DNA of 64,000 nucleotides from Ulva prolifera. Taxonomy: Eukaryota > Chlorophyta > Ulvophyceae > Ulvales > Ulvaceae. This document shows positions 49,909 through 63,200 of the stretch, in pieces. The stretch's first letter is position 1. Every line of letters begins with the position of its first letter. Below the pieces are notes generated by a model. The model was not told where the DNA came from and did no database searches. It was given only the letters and a program-made list of their open reading frames with translations. Location of the stretch: assembly GCA_023078555.1 (NCBI GenBank), contig JALAAN010000010.1, positions 806,001-870,000 on the forward strand. The letters are read 5' to 3'. A program made the translations under genes and the position numbers.

Positions 49909-51494
49909 AGGGCTAGGGCTGCTTTAAATGTTGAAATGGCAGCGTGCTCCCATGCCACTCATGCAGAAATCTCGCACCTCACAAAAACAGGTTCCCAACC
50001 TCACCTTAGGGGCTGAATCTTTGCACATGATGCTCTCTATGTCAAAGGAATGTGGTCTAGAAGTTTGGAGGCAATCAAGTGACAAGTCAGGGCAAGGGCT
50101 GCTATCAATGTTGAAATGGCAGCGCGCTCTCCCGCCACTCATGCAGAAATCCCGCGCTTCACAAAAACAGGTTCCCAACCTCACGTTAGGGGCTGAATCT
50201 TTGCACATGATACTCTCTTTGTCAAAGGAATGTGGTCTAGAAGTTTGGAGGCAATCAAGTGATAAGTCAGGGCAAGGGTTGCTATCAATGTTGAAAAGGC
50301 AGCGCGCTCTCCCGCCCCTCATGCAGAAATCCCGCGCCTCACAAAAACAGGTTCCCAACCTCACGTTAGGGGCTGAATCTTTGCACATGATACTCTCTAT
50401 GTCAAAGGAATGTGGTGTAGAAGTTTGGAGGCAATCAAGTGACAAGTCAGGGCAAGGGCTGCTATCAATGTTGAAAAGGCAGCGCGCTCTCCCGCCCCTC
50501 ATGCAGAAATCTCGCCCTCACAAAAACAGGTTCCCAACCTCACGTTAGGGGCTGAATCTTTGCACATGATGCTCTCTATGTCAAAGGAATGTGGTGTAGA
50601 AGTTTGGAGGCAATCAAGTGATAAGTCAGGGCAAGGGTTGCTATCAATGTTGAAATGGCAGCGCGCTCTCCCGCAACTCATGCAGAAATCCCGCGCCTCA
50701 CAAAAACAGGTTCCCAACCTCACGTTAGGGGCTGAATCTTTGCACATGATGCTCTCTTTGTCAAAGGAATGTGGTGTAGAAGTTTGGAGGCAATCAAGTG
50801 ATAAGTCAGGGCAAGGGTTGCTATCAAGGTTGAAAAGGCAGCGCGCTCTCCCGCCCCTCATGCAGAAATCCCGCGCCTCACAAAAACAGGTTCCCAACCT
50901 CACGTTAGGGGCTGAATCTTTGCACATGATGCTCTCTATGTCAAAGGAATGTGGTCTAGAAGTTTGGAGGCAATCAAGTGACAAGTCAGGGCAAGGGCTG
51001 CTATCAATGTTGAAATGGCAGCGCGCTCTCCCGCCACTCATGCAGAAATCCCGCGCTTCACAAAAACAGGTTCCCAACCTCACGTTAGGGGCTGAATCTT
51101 TGCACATGATACTCTCTATGTCACAGGAATGTGGTCTAGAAGTTTGGAGGCAATCAAGTGATAAGTCAGGGCAAGGGCTCCTATCAATGTTGAAATGGCA
51201 GCGCGCTCTCCCGCCACTCATGCAGAAATCTCGCCCTCACAAAAACAGGTTCCCAACCTCACGTTAAGGGCTGAATCTTTGCACATGATGCTATCTATGT
51301 CAAATTAATGTGATGTGAGGGTTTGGAGGCAATCAAGTGATAACTCAGGGCTAGGGCTGCTTTAAATGTTGAAATGGCAGCGTGCTCCCATGCCACTCAT
51401 GCAGAAATCTCGCACCTCACAAAAACAGGTACCCAACCTCACCTTAGGGGCTGAATCTTTGCACATGATGCTCTCTATGTCAAAGGAATGTGGT
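49909..51494 (+). repeat. 8-mer HOR (1438 bp), copy 2 plus overlap
   Basis: This matches 48471-50056 with no difference noticed until about 51431 (ACAGGTACCC, private) and the end at 51495 (GGTG versus GGTC). CGCAACTCATG (about 50673) and CTATCAAGGTTG (about 50823) are retained. D anchors 49864 and 51302 are 1438 bp apart. Confidence 0.9.
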
Positions 51495-53035
51495 GTAGAA
51501 GTTTGGAGGCAATCAAGTGATAAATCAGGGCTAGGGCTGCTATCAATGTTGAAATGGCAGCGCGCTCTCCCGCCACTCATGCAGAAATCCCGCGCCTCAC
51601 AAAAACAGGTTCCCAACCTCACGTTAGGGGCTGAATCTTTGCACATGATGCTCTCTTTGTCAAAGGAATGTGGTCTAGAAGTTTGGAGGCAATCAAGTGA
51701 TAAGTCAGGGCAAGGGTTGCTATCAATGTTGAAAAGGCAGCGCGCTCTCCCGCCCCTCATGCAGAAATCCCGCGCCTCACAAAAACAGGTTCCCAACCTC
51801 ACGTTTGGGGCTGAATCTTTGCACATGATACTCTCTATGTCAAAGGAATGTGGTGTAGAAGTTTGGAGGCAATCAAGTGATAAGTCAGGGCTAGGGCTGC
51901 TTTAAATGTTGAAATGGCAGCGTGCTCCCATGCCACTCATGCAGAAATCTCGCACCTCACAAAAACAGGTTCCCAACCTCACCTTAGGGGCTGAATCTTT
52001 GCACATGATGCTCTCTATGTCAAAGGAATGTGGTGTAGAAGTTTGGAGGCAATCAAGTGATAAGTCAGGGCTAGTGCTGCTATCAATGTTGAAATGGCAG
52101 CGCGCTCTCCCGCCACTCATGCAGAAATCCCGCGCCTCGCAAAAACAGGTTCCCAACCTCACGTTAGGGGCTGAATCTTTGCACATGATGCTCTCTTTGT
52201 CAAAGGAATGTGGTCTAGAAGTTTGGAGGCAATCAAGTGATAAGTCAGGGCAAGGGTTGCTATCAATGTTGAAAAGGCAGCGCGCTCTCCCGCCCCTCAT
52301 GCAGAAATCCCGCGCCTCACAAAAACAGGTTCCCAACCTCACGTTAGGGGCTGAATCTTTGCACATGATACTCTCTATGTCAAAGGAATGTGGTGTAGAA
52401 GTTTGGAGGCAATCAAGTGACAAGTCAGGGCAAGGGCTGCTATCAATGTTGAAAAGGCAGCGCGCTCTCCCGCCCCTCATGCAGAAATCTCGCCCTCACA
52501 AAAACAGGTTCCCAACCTCACGTTAGGGGCTGAATCTTTGCACATGATGCTCTCTATGTCAAAGGAATGTGGTGTAGAAGTTTGGAGGCAATCAAGTGAT
52601 AAGTCAGGGCAAGGGTTGCTATCAATGTTGAAATGGCAGCGCGCTCTCCCGCAACTCATGCAGAAATCCCGCGCCTCACAAAAACAGGTTCCCAACCTCA
52701 CGTTAGGGGCTGAATCTTTGCACATGATGCTCTCTTTGTCAAAGGAATGTGGTGTAGAAGTTTGGAGGCAATCAAGTGATAAGTCAGGGCAAGGGTTGCT
52801 ATCAAGGTTGAAAAGGCAGCGCGCTCTCCCGCCCCTCATGCAGAAATCCCGCGCCTCACAAAAACAGGTTCCCAACCTCACGTTAGGGGCTGAATCTTTG
52901 CACATGATGCTCTCTATGTCAAAGGAATGTGGTCTAGAAGTTTGGAGGCAATCAAGTGACAAGTCAGGGCAAGGGCTGCTATCAATGTTGAAATGGCAGC
53001 GCGCTCTCCCGCCACTCATGCAGAAATCCCGCGCT
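51495..53035 (+). repeat. Third, rearranged copy of the 8-mer family
   Basis: About 52192-53358 matches 50214-51380 at offset 1978, again with CGCAACTCATG (about 52651) and CTATCAAGGTTG (about 52801). The first part instead resembles 47.95-48.5 kb. The spacing 51302 to 53280 is 11 monomers. GCTAGTGCTGC (about 52072) and CGCCTCGCAAAAAC (about 52135) are private to this copy within this family. Confidence 0.85.
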
Positions 53036-56000
53036 TCACAAAAACAGGTTCCCAACCTCACGTTAGGGGCTGAATCTTTGCACATGATACTCTCTATGTC
53101 ACAGGAATGTGGTCTAGAAGTTTGGAGGCAATCAAGTGATAAGTCAGGGCAAGGGCTCCTATCAATGTTGAAATGGCAGCGCGCTCTCCCGCCACTCATG
53201 CAGAAATCTCGCCCTCACAAAAACAGGTTCCCAACCTCACGTTAAGGGCTGAATCTTTGCACATGATGCTATCTATGTCAAATTAATGTGATGTGAGGGT
53301 TTGGAGGCAATCAAGTGATAACTCAGGGCTAGGGCTGCTTTAAATGTTGAAATGGCAGCAAGCTCCCATGCCACTCATGCAGAAATCTCGCACCTCACAA
53401 AAACAGGTTCCCAACCTCACCTTAGGGGCTGAATCTTTGCACATGATGCTCTCTATGTCAAAGGAATGTGGTGTAGAAGTTTGGAGGCAATCAAGTGATA
53501 AGTCAGGGCTAGGGCTGCTATCAATGATGAAATGGCAGCGCGCTCTCCCGCCACTCATGCAGAAATCCCGCGCCTCACAAAAACAGGTTCCCAACCTCAC
53601 GTTAGGGGCTGAATCTTTGCACATGATGCTCTCTTTGTCAAAGGAATGTGGTCTAGAAATTTGGAGGCAATCAAGTGATAAGTCAGGGCTAGGGCTGCTA
53701 TCAATGTTGAAATGTCAGCTGGCTCCCATGCCACTCATGCAAAAATCTCGCGCCTCACAAAAACATGTTCCCAACCTCATTTTTGAGGCTGAATCTTTGC
53801 ACATGATGCTCTCTATGTCACAGGAATGTGGTCTAGAAGTTTGGAGGCAATCAAGTGACAAGTCAGGGCAAGGGCTCCTATCAATGTTGAAATGGCAGCG
53901 CGCTCTCCCGCCACTCATGCAGAAATCTCGCCCTCACAAAAACAGGTTCCCAACCTCACGTTAAGGGCTGAATCTTTGCACATGATGCTATCTATGTCAA
54001 ATTAATGTGATGTGAGGGTTTGGAGGCAATCAAGTGATAACTCAGGGCTAGGGCTGCTTTAAATGTTGAAATGGCAGCAAGCTCCCATGCCACTCATGCA
54101 GAAATCTCGCACCTCACAAAAACAGGTTCCCAACCTCACCTTAGGGGCTGAATCTTTGCACATGATGCTCTCTATGTCAAAGGAATGTGGTGTAGAAGTT
54201 TGGAGGCAATCAAGTGATAAGTCAGGGCTAGGGCTGCTATCAATGATGAAATGGCAGCGCGCTCTCCCGCCACTCATGCAGAAATCCCGCGCCTCACAAA
54301 AACAGGTTCCCAACCTCACGTTAGGGGCTGAATCTTTGCACATGATGCTCTCTTTGTCAAAGGAATGTGGTCTAGAAGTTTGGAGGCAATCAAGTGATAA
54401 GTCAGGGCAAGGGTTGCTATCAATGTTGAAAAGGCAGCGCGCTCTCCCGCCCCTCATGCAGAAATCCCGCGCCTCACAAAAACAGGTTCCCAACCTCACG
54501 TTTGGGGCTGAATCTTTGCACATGATACTCTCTATGTCAAAGGAATGTGGTGTAGAAGTTTGGAGGCAATCAAGTGATAAGTCAGGGCTAGGGCTGCTTT
54601 AAATGTTGAAATGGCAGCGTGCTCCCATGCCACTCATGCAGAAATCTCGCACCTCACAAAAACAGGTTCCCAACCTCACCTTAGGGGCTGAATCTTTGCA
54701 CATGATACTCTCTATGTCACAGGAATGTGGTCTAGAAGTTTGGAGGCAGTCAAGTGATAAGTCAGGGCAAGGGCTCCTATCAATGTTGAAATGGCAGCGC
54801 GCTCTCCCGCCACTCATGCAGAAATCTCGCGCCTCACAAAAACATGTTCCCAACCTCACGTTAGGGGCTGAATTTTTGCACATGATGCTCTTTATGTCAA
54901 AGGAATGTGGTGTAGAAGTTTGGAGGCAATCAAGTGATAAGTCAGGGCTAGGGCTGCCATCAATGTTGAAATGGCAGCGTGCTCCCATGCCACTCATGCA
55001 GAAATCCCGCGCCTCACAAAAACATGTTCCCAACATCACGTTAGGGGCTGAATCTTTGCACATGATGCTCTCTATGTCAAAGGAATGTGGTCTAGAAGTT
55101 TGGAGGCAATCAAGTGATAAGTCAGGGCTAGGGCTGCTATCAATGTTGAAATGGCAGCGTGCTCCCAAGCCACTCATGCAGAAATCTCGCCCTCACAAAA
55201 ACAGGTTCCCAACCTCACCTTAGGGGCTGAATCTTTGCACATGATGCTCTCTATGTCAAAGGAATGTGGTGTAGAAGTTTGGAGGCAATCAAGTGATAAG
55301 TCAGGGCTAGGGCTGCTATCAATGTTGAAATGGCAGCACGCTCTCCCGCCACTCATGCAGAAATCTCGCCCTCGCAAAAACAGGTTCCCAACCTCACGTT
55401 AGGGGCTGAATCTTTGCACATGATGCTATCTATGTCAAATTAATGTGATGTGAGGGTTTGGAGGCAATCAAGTGATAACTCAGGGCTAGGGCTGCTTTAA
55501 ATGTTGAAATGGCAGCGTGCTCCCATGCCACTCATGCAGAAATCTCGCACCTCACAAAAACAGGTTCCCAACCTCACCTTAGGGGCTGAATCTTTGCACA
55601 TGATGCTCTCTATGTCAAAGGAATGTGGTGTAGAAGTTTGGAGGCAATCAAGTGATAAATCAGGGCTAGGGCTGCTATCAATGTTGAAATGGCAGCGCGC
55701 TCTCCCGCCACTCATGCAGAAATCCCGCGCCTCACAAAAACAGGTTCCCAACCTCACGTTAGGGGCTGAATCTTTGCACATGATGCTCTCTTTGTCAAAG
55801 GAATGTGGTCTAGAAGTTTGGAGGCAATCAAGTGATAAGTCAGGGCAAGGGTTGCTATCAATGTTGAAAAGGCAGCGCGCTCTCCCGCCCCTCATGCAGA
55901 AAACCCGCGCCTCACAAAAACAGGTTCCCAACCTCACGTTTGGGGCTGAATCTTTGCACATGATACTCTCTATGTCAAAGGAATGTGGTGTAGAAGTTTG

Positions 56001-59000
56001 GAGGCAATCAAGTGATAAGTCAGGGCTAGGGCTGCTTTAAATGTTGAAATGGCAGCGTGCTCCCATGCCACTCATGCAGAAATCTCGCACCTCACAAAAA
56101 CAGGTTCCCAACCTCACCTTAGGGGCTGAATCTTTGCACATGATACTCTCTATGTCACAGGAATGTGGTCTAGAAGTTTGGAGGCAATCAAGTGATAAGT
56201 CAGGGCAAGGGCTCCTATCAATGTTGAAATGGCAGCGCGCTCTCCCGCCACTCATGCAGAAATCTCGCCCTCACAAAAACAGGTTCCCAACCTCACGTTA
56301 AGGGCTGAATCTTTGCACATGATGCTATCTATGTCAAATTAATGTGATGTGAGGGTTTGGAGGCAATCAAGTGATAACTCAGGGCTAGGGCTGCTTTAAA
56401 TGTTGAAATGGCAGCAAGCTCCCATGCCACTCATGCAGAAATCTCGCACCTCACAAAAACAGGTTCCCAACCTCACCTTAGGGGCTGAATCTTTGCACAT
56501 GATGCTCTCTATGTCAAAGGAATGTGGTGTAGAAGTTTGGAGGCAATCAAGTGATAAGTCAGGGCTAGGGCTTCTATCAATGATGAAATGGCAGCGCGCT
56601 CTCCCGCCACTCATGCAGAAATCCCGCGCCTCACAAAAACAGGTTCCCAACCTCACGTTAGGGGCTGAATCTTTGCACATGATGCTCTCTTTGTCAAAGG
56701 AATGTGGTCTAGAAGTTTGGAGGCAATCAAGTGATAAGTCAGGGCTAGGGCTGCTATCAATGTTGAAAAGGCAGCTGGCTCCCATGCCACTCATGCAGAA
56801 ATCCCGCGCCTCACAAAAACAGGTTCCCAACCTCATTTTTGAGGCTGAATCTTTGCACATGATACTCTCTATGTCAAAGGAATGTGGTGTAGAAGTTTGG
56901 AGGCAATCAAGTGATAAGTCAGGGCTAGGGCTGCTTTAAATGTTGAAATGGCAGCGTGCTCCCATGCCACTCATGCAGAAATCTCGCACCTCACAAAAAC
57001 AGGTTCCCAACCTCACCTTAGGGGCTGAATCTTTGCACATGATGCTCTCTATGTCAAAGGAATGTGGTGTAGAAGTTTGGAGGCAATCAAGTGATAAGTC
57101 AGGGCTAGGGCTGCTATCAATGTTGAAATGGCAGCGCGCTCTCCCGCCCCTCATGCAGAAATCTCGCCCTCACAAAAACAGGTTCCCAACCTCACGTTAG
57201 GGGCTGAATCTTTGCACATGATGCTCTCTATGTCAAAGGAATGTGGTGTAGAAGTTTGGAGGCAATCAAGTGATAAGTCAGGGCTAGGGCTGCCATCAAT
57301 GTTGAAATGGCAGCGTGCTCCCATGCCACTCATGCAGAAATCCCGCGCCTCACAAAAACATGTTCCCAACATCACGTTAGGGGCTGAATCTTTGCACATG
57401 ATGCTCTCTATGTCAAAGGAATGTGGTCTAGAAGTTTGGAGGCAATCAAGTGATAAGTCAGGGCTAGGGCTGCTATCAATGTTGAAATGGCAGCGTGCTC
57501 CCATGCCCCTCATGCAGAAATCTCGCCCTCACAAAAACAGGTTCCCAACCTCACGTTCGGGGCTGAATCTTTGCACATGATGCTCTCTATGTCAAAGGAA
57601 TGTGGTGTAGAAGTTTGGAGGCAATCAAGTGATAAGTCAGGGCTAGGGCTGCTATCAATGTTGAAATGGCAGCGTGCTCCCATGCCCCTCATGCAGAAAT
57701 CCCGCGCCTCACAAAAACATGTTCCCAACCTCACGTTAGGGGCTGAATCTTTGCACATGATACTCTCTATGTCAAAGGAATGTGGTCTAGAAGTTTGGAG
57801 GCAATCAAGTGACAAGTCAGGGCAAGGGCTGCTAGCAATGTTGAAATGGCAGCGCGCTCTCCCGCCACTCATGCAGAAATCCCGCGCTTCACAAAAACAG
57901 GTTCCCAACCTCACGTTTGGGGCTGAATCTTTGCACATGATACTCTCTATGTCAAAGGAATGTGGTGTAGAAGTTTGGAGGCAATCAAGTGATAAGTCAG
58001 GGCAAGGGCTGCTATCAATGTTGAAAAGGCAGCGCTCTCTCCCGCCCCTCATGCAGAAATCTCGCCCTCACAAAAACAGGTTCCCAACCTCACGTTAGGG
58101 GCTGAATCTTTGCACATGATGCTCTCTATGTCAAAGGAATGTGGTCTAGAAGTTTGGAGGCAATCAAGTGACAAGTCAGGGCAAGGGTTGCTATCAATGT
58201 TGAAATGGCAGCGCGCTCTCCCGCCCCTCATGCAGAAATCTCGCCCTCACAAAAACAGGTTCCCAACCTCACGTTCGGGGCTGAATCTTTGCACATGATG
58301 CTCTCTATGTCAAAGGAATGTGGTGTAGAAGTTTGGAGGCAATCAAGTGATAAGTCAGGGCTAGGGCTGCTATCAATGTTGAAATGGCAGCACGCTCTCC
58401 CGCCACTCATGCAGAAATCTCGCCCTCGCAAAAACAGGTTCCCAACCTCACGTTAGGGGCTGAATCTTTGCACATGATGCTATCTATGTCAAATTAATGT
58501 GATGTGAGGGTTTGGAGGCAATCAAGTGATAACTCAGGGCTAGGGCTGCTTTAAATGTTGAAATGGCAGCGTGCTCCCAAGCCACTCATGCAGAAATCTC
58601 GTACCTCACAAAAACAGGTTCCCATCCTCACCTTAGGGGCTGAATCTTTGCACATGATGCTCTCTATGTCAAAGGAATGTGGTGTAGAAGTTTGGAGGCA
58701 ATCAAGTGATAAGTCAGGGCTAGGGCTGCTATCAATGTTGAAATGGCAGCACGCTCTCCCGCCACTCATGCAGAAATCTCGCCCTCGCAAAAACAGGTTC
58801 CCAACCTCACGTTAGGGGCTGAATCTTTGCACATGATGCTATCTATGTCAAATTAATGTGATGTGAGGGTTTGGAGGCAATCAAGTGATAACTCAGGGCT
58901 AGGGCTGCTTTAAATGTTGAAATGGCAGCGTGCTCCCATGCCACTCATGCAGAAATCTCGCACCTCACAAAAACAGGTTCCCATCCTCACCTTAGGGGCT

Positions 59001-60222
59001 GAATCTTTGCACATGATGCTCTCTATGTCAAAGGAATGTGGTGTAGAAGTTTGGAGGCAATCAAGTGATAAGTCAGGGCTAGGGCTGCTATCAATGTTGA
59101 AATGGCAGCACGCTCTCCCGCCACTCATGCAGAAATCTCGCCCTCGCAAAAACAGGTTCCCAACTTCACGTTAGGGGCTGAATCTTTGCACATGATGCTA
59201 TCTATGTCAAATTAATGTGATGTGAGGGTTTGGAGGCAATCAAGTGATAACTCAGGGCTAGGGCTGCTTTAAATGTTGAAATGGCAGCGTGCTCCCAAGC
59301 CACTCATGCAGAAATCTCGCACCTCACAAAAACAGGTTCCCATCCTCACCTTAGGGGCTGAATCTTTGCACATGATGCTCTCTATGTCAAAGGAATGTGG
59401 TGTAGAAGTTTGGAGGCAATCAAGTGATAAGTCAGGGCTAGGGCTGCTATCAATGTTGAAATGGCAGCACGCTCTCCCGCCACTCATGCAGAAATCTCGC
59501 CCTCGCAAAAACAGGTTCCCAACCTCACGTTAGGGGCTGAATCTTTGCACATGATGCTATCTATGTCAAATTAATGTGATGTGAGGGTTTGGAGGCAATC
59601 AAGTGATAACTCAGGGCTAGGGCTGCTTTAAATGTTGAAATGGCAGCGTGCTCCCATGCCACTCATGCAGAAATCTCGCACCTCACAAAAACAGGTTCCC
59701 AACCTCACCTTAGGGGCTGAATCTTTGCACATGATGCTCTCTATGTCAAAGGAATGTGGTGTAGAAGTTTGGAGGCAATCAAGTGATAAATCAGGGCTAG
59801 GGCTGCTATCAATGTTGAAATGGCAGCGCGCTCTCCCGCCACTCATGCAGAAATCCCGCGCCTCACAAAAACAGGTTCCCAACCTCACGTTAGGGGCTGA
59901 ATCTTTGCACATGATGCTCTCTTTGTCAAAGGAATGTGGTCTAGAAGTTTGGAGGCAATCAAGTGATAAGTCAGGGCAAGGGTTGCTATCAATGTTGAAA
60001 AGGCAGCGCGCTCTCCCGCCCCTCATGCAGAAATCCCGCGCCTCACAAAAACAGGTTCCCAACCTCACGTTTGGGGCTGAATCTTTGCACATGATACTCT
60101 CTATGTCAAAGGAATGTGGTGTAGAAGTTTGGAGGCAATCAAGTGATAAGTCAGGGCTAGGGCTGCTTTAAATGTTGAAATGGCAGCGTGCTCCCATGCC
60201 ACTCATGCAGAAATCTCGCACC
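53036..60222 (+). repeat. 40-mer superunit (7187 bp), copy 1
   Basis: Everything from about 53036 to 56813 reappears at 60223-64000, exactly 7187 bp later (40 x 180 minus 13). D anchors are 53280, 53999, 55437, 56336, 58491, 58850, 59209 and 59568. Shared one-off changes show common descent: GAATTTTTGCAC and CTCTTTATG (54871-54894), GAAAACCCGC (about 55910) and GGGCTTCTATC (about 56569). The left edge is set by CGCTTCAC here versus CACCTCAC at the partner. The interior 56.9-58.5 kb is D-free and resembles the left-end block near 1.5-2.8 kb. Confidence 0.88.
58491..59567 (+). repeat. Three tandem 359-bp dimers
   Basis: D anchors 58491, 58850, 59209 and 59568 are each 359 bp apart. Each unit is a 180-bp D monomer plus a 179-bp monomer with CAGCACGCTC and CCTCGCAAAAAC. 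CCCAAGCC and CCCATGCC alternate between units. TCTCGTACC (about 58601) and CCCAACTTCACG (about 59160) are private. This is the longest clean dimer run in the window. Confidence 0.9.
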
Positions 60223-63200
60223 TCACAAAAACAGGTTCCCAACCTCACGTTAGGGGCTGAATCTTTGCACATGATACTCTCTATGTCACAGGAATGTGGT
60301 CTAGAAGTTTGGAGGCAATCAAGTGATAAGTCAGGGCAAGGGCTCCTATCAATGTTGAAATGGCAGCGCGCTCTCCCGCCACTCATGCAGAAATCTCGCC
60401 CTCACAAAAACAGGTTCCCAACCTCACGTTAAGGGCTGAATCTTTGCACATGATGCTATCTATGTCAAATTAATGTGATGTGAGGGTTTGGAGGCAATCA
60501 AGTGATAACTCAGGGCTAGGGCTGCTTTAAATGTTGAAATGGCAGCAAGCTCCCATGCCACTCATGCAGAAATCTCGCACCTCACAAAAACAGGTTCCCA
60601 ACCTCACCTTAGGGGCTGAATCTTTGCACATGATGCTCTCTATGTCAAAGGAATGTGGTGTAGAAGTTTGGAGGCAATCAAGTGATAAGTCAGGGCTAGG
60701 GCTGCTATCAATGATGAAATGGCAGCGCGCTCTCCCGCCACTCATGCAGAAATCCCGCGCCTCACAAAAACAGGTTCCCAACCTCACGTTAGGGGCTGAA
60801 TCTTTGCACATGATGCTCTCTTTGTCAAAGGAATGTGGTCTAGAAATTTGGAGGCAATCAAGTGATAAGTCAGGGCTAGGGCTGCTATCAATGTTGAAAT
60901 GTCAGCTGGCTCCCATGCCACTCATGCAAAAATCTCGCGCCTCACAAAAACATGTTCCCAACCTCATTTTTGAGGCTGAATCTTTGCACATGATGCTCTC
61001 TATGTCACAGGAATGTGGTCTAGAAGTTTGGAGGCAATCAAGTGACAAGTCAGGGCAAGGGCTCCTATCAATGTTGAAATGGCAGCGCGCTCTCCCGCCA
61101 CTCATGCAGAAATCTCGCCCTCACAAAAACAGGTTCCCAACCTCACGTTAAGGGCTGAATCTTTGCACATGATGCTATCTATGTCAAATTAATGTGATGT
61201 GAGGGTTTGGAGGCAATCAAGTGATAACTCAGGGCTAGGGCTGCTTTAAATGTTGAAATGGCAGCAAGCTCCCATGCCACTCATGCAGAAATCTCGCACC
61301 TCACAAAAACAGGTTCCCAACCTCACCTTAGGGGCTGAATCTTTGCACATGATGCTCTCTATGTCAAAGGAATGTGGTGTAGAAGTTTGGAGGCAATCAA
61401 GTGATAAGTCAGGGCTAGGGCTGCTATCAATGATGAAATGGCAGCGCGCTCTCCCGCCACTCATGCAGAAATCCCGCGCCTCACAAAAACAGGTTCCCAA
61501 CCTCACGTTAGGGGCTGAATCTTTGCACATGATGCTCTCTTTGTCAAAGGAATGTGGTCTAGAAGTTTGGAGGCAATCAAGTGATAAGTCAGGGCAAGGG
61601 TTGCTATCAATGTTGAAAAGGCAGCGCGCTCTCCCGCCCCTCATGCAGAAATCCCGCGCCTCACAAAAACAGGTTCCCAACCTCACGTTTGGGGCTGAAT
61701 CTTTGCACATGATACTCTCTATGTCAAAGGAATGTGGTGTAGAAGTTTGGAGGCAATCAAGTGATAAGTCAGGGCTAGGGCTGCTTTAAATGTTGAAATG
61801 GCAGCGTGCTCCCATGCCACTCATGCAGAAATCTCGCACCTCACAAAAACAGGTTCCCAACCTCACCTTAGGGGCTGAATCTTTGCACATGATACTCTCT
61901 ATGTCACAGGAATGTGGTCTAGAAGTTTGGAGGCAGTCAAGTGATAAGTCAGGGCAAGGGCTCCTATCAATGTTGAAATGGCAGCGCGCTCTCCCGCCAC
62001 TCATGCAGAAATCTCGCGCCTCACAAAAACATGTTCCCAACCTCACGTTAGGGGCTGAATTTTTGCACATGATGCTCTTTATGTCAAAGGAATGTGGTGT
62101 AGAAGTTTGGAGGCAATCAAGTGATAAGTCAGGGCTAGGGCTGCCATCAATGTTGAAATGGCAGCGTGCTCCCATGCCACTCATGCAGAAATCCCGCGCC
62201 TCACAAAAACATGTTCCCAACATCACGTTAGGGGCTGAATCTTTGCACATGATGCTCTCTATGTCAAAGGAATGTGGTCTAGAAGTTTGGAGGCAATCAA
62301 GTGATAAGTCAGGGCTAGGGCTGCTATCAATGTTGAAATGGCAGCGTGCTCCCAAGCCACTCATGCAGAAATCTCGCCCTCACAAAAACAGGTTCCCAAC
62401 CTCACCTTAGGGGCTGAATCTTTGCACATGATGCTCTCTATGTCAAAGGAATGTGGTGTAGAAGTTTGGAGGCAATCAAGTGATAAGTCAGGGCTAGGGC
62501 TGCTATCAATGTTGAAATGGCAGCACGCTCTCCCGCCACTCATGCAGAAATCTCGCCCTCGCAAAAACAGGTTCCCAACCTCACGTTAGGGGCTGAATCT
62601 TTGCACATGATGCTATCTATGTCAAATTAATGTGATGTGAGGGTTTGGAGGCAATCAAGTGATAACTCAGGGCTAGGGCTGCTTTAAATGTTGAAATGGC
62701 AGCGTGCTCCCATGCCACTCATGCAGAAATCTCGCACCTCACAAAAACAGGTTCCCAACCTCACCTTAGGGGCTGAATCTTTGCACATGATGCTCTCTAT
62801 GTCAAAGGAATGTGGTGTAGAAGTTTGGAGGCAATCAAGTGATAAATCAGGGCTAGGGCTGCTATCAATGTTGAAATGGCAGCGCGCTCTCCCGCCACTC
62901 ATGCAGAAATCCCGCGCCTCACAAAAACAGGTTCCCAACCTCACGTTAGGGGCTGAATCTTTGCACATGATGCTCTCTTTGTCAAAGGAATGTGGTCTAG
63001 AAGTTTGGAGGCAATCAAGTGATAAGTCAGGGCAAGGGTTGCTATCAATGTTGAAAAGGCAGCGCGCTCTCCCGCCCCTCATGCAGAAAACCCGCGCCTC
63101 ACAAAAACAGGTTCCCAACCTCACGTTTGGGGCTGAATCTTTGCACATGATACTCTCTATGTCAAAGGAATGTGGTGTAGAAGTTTGGAGGCAATCAAGT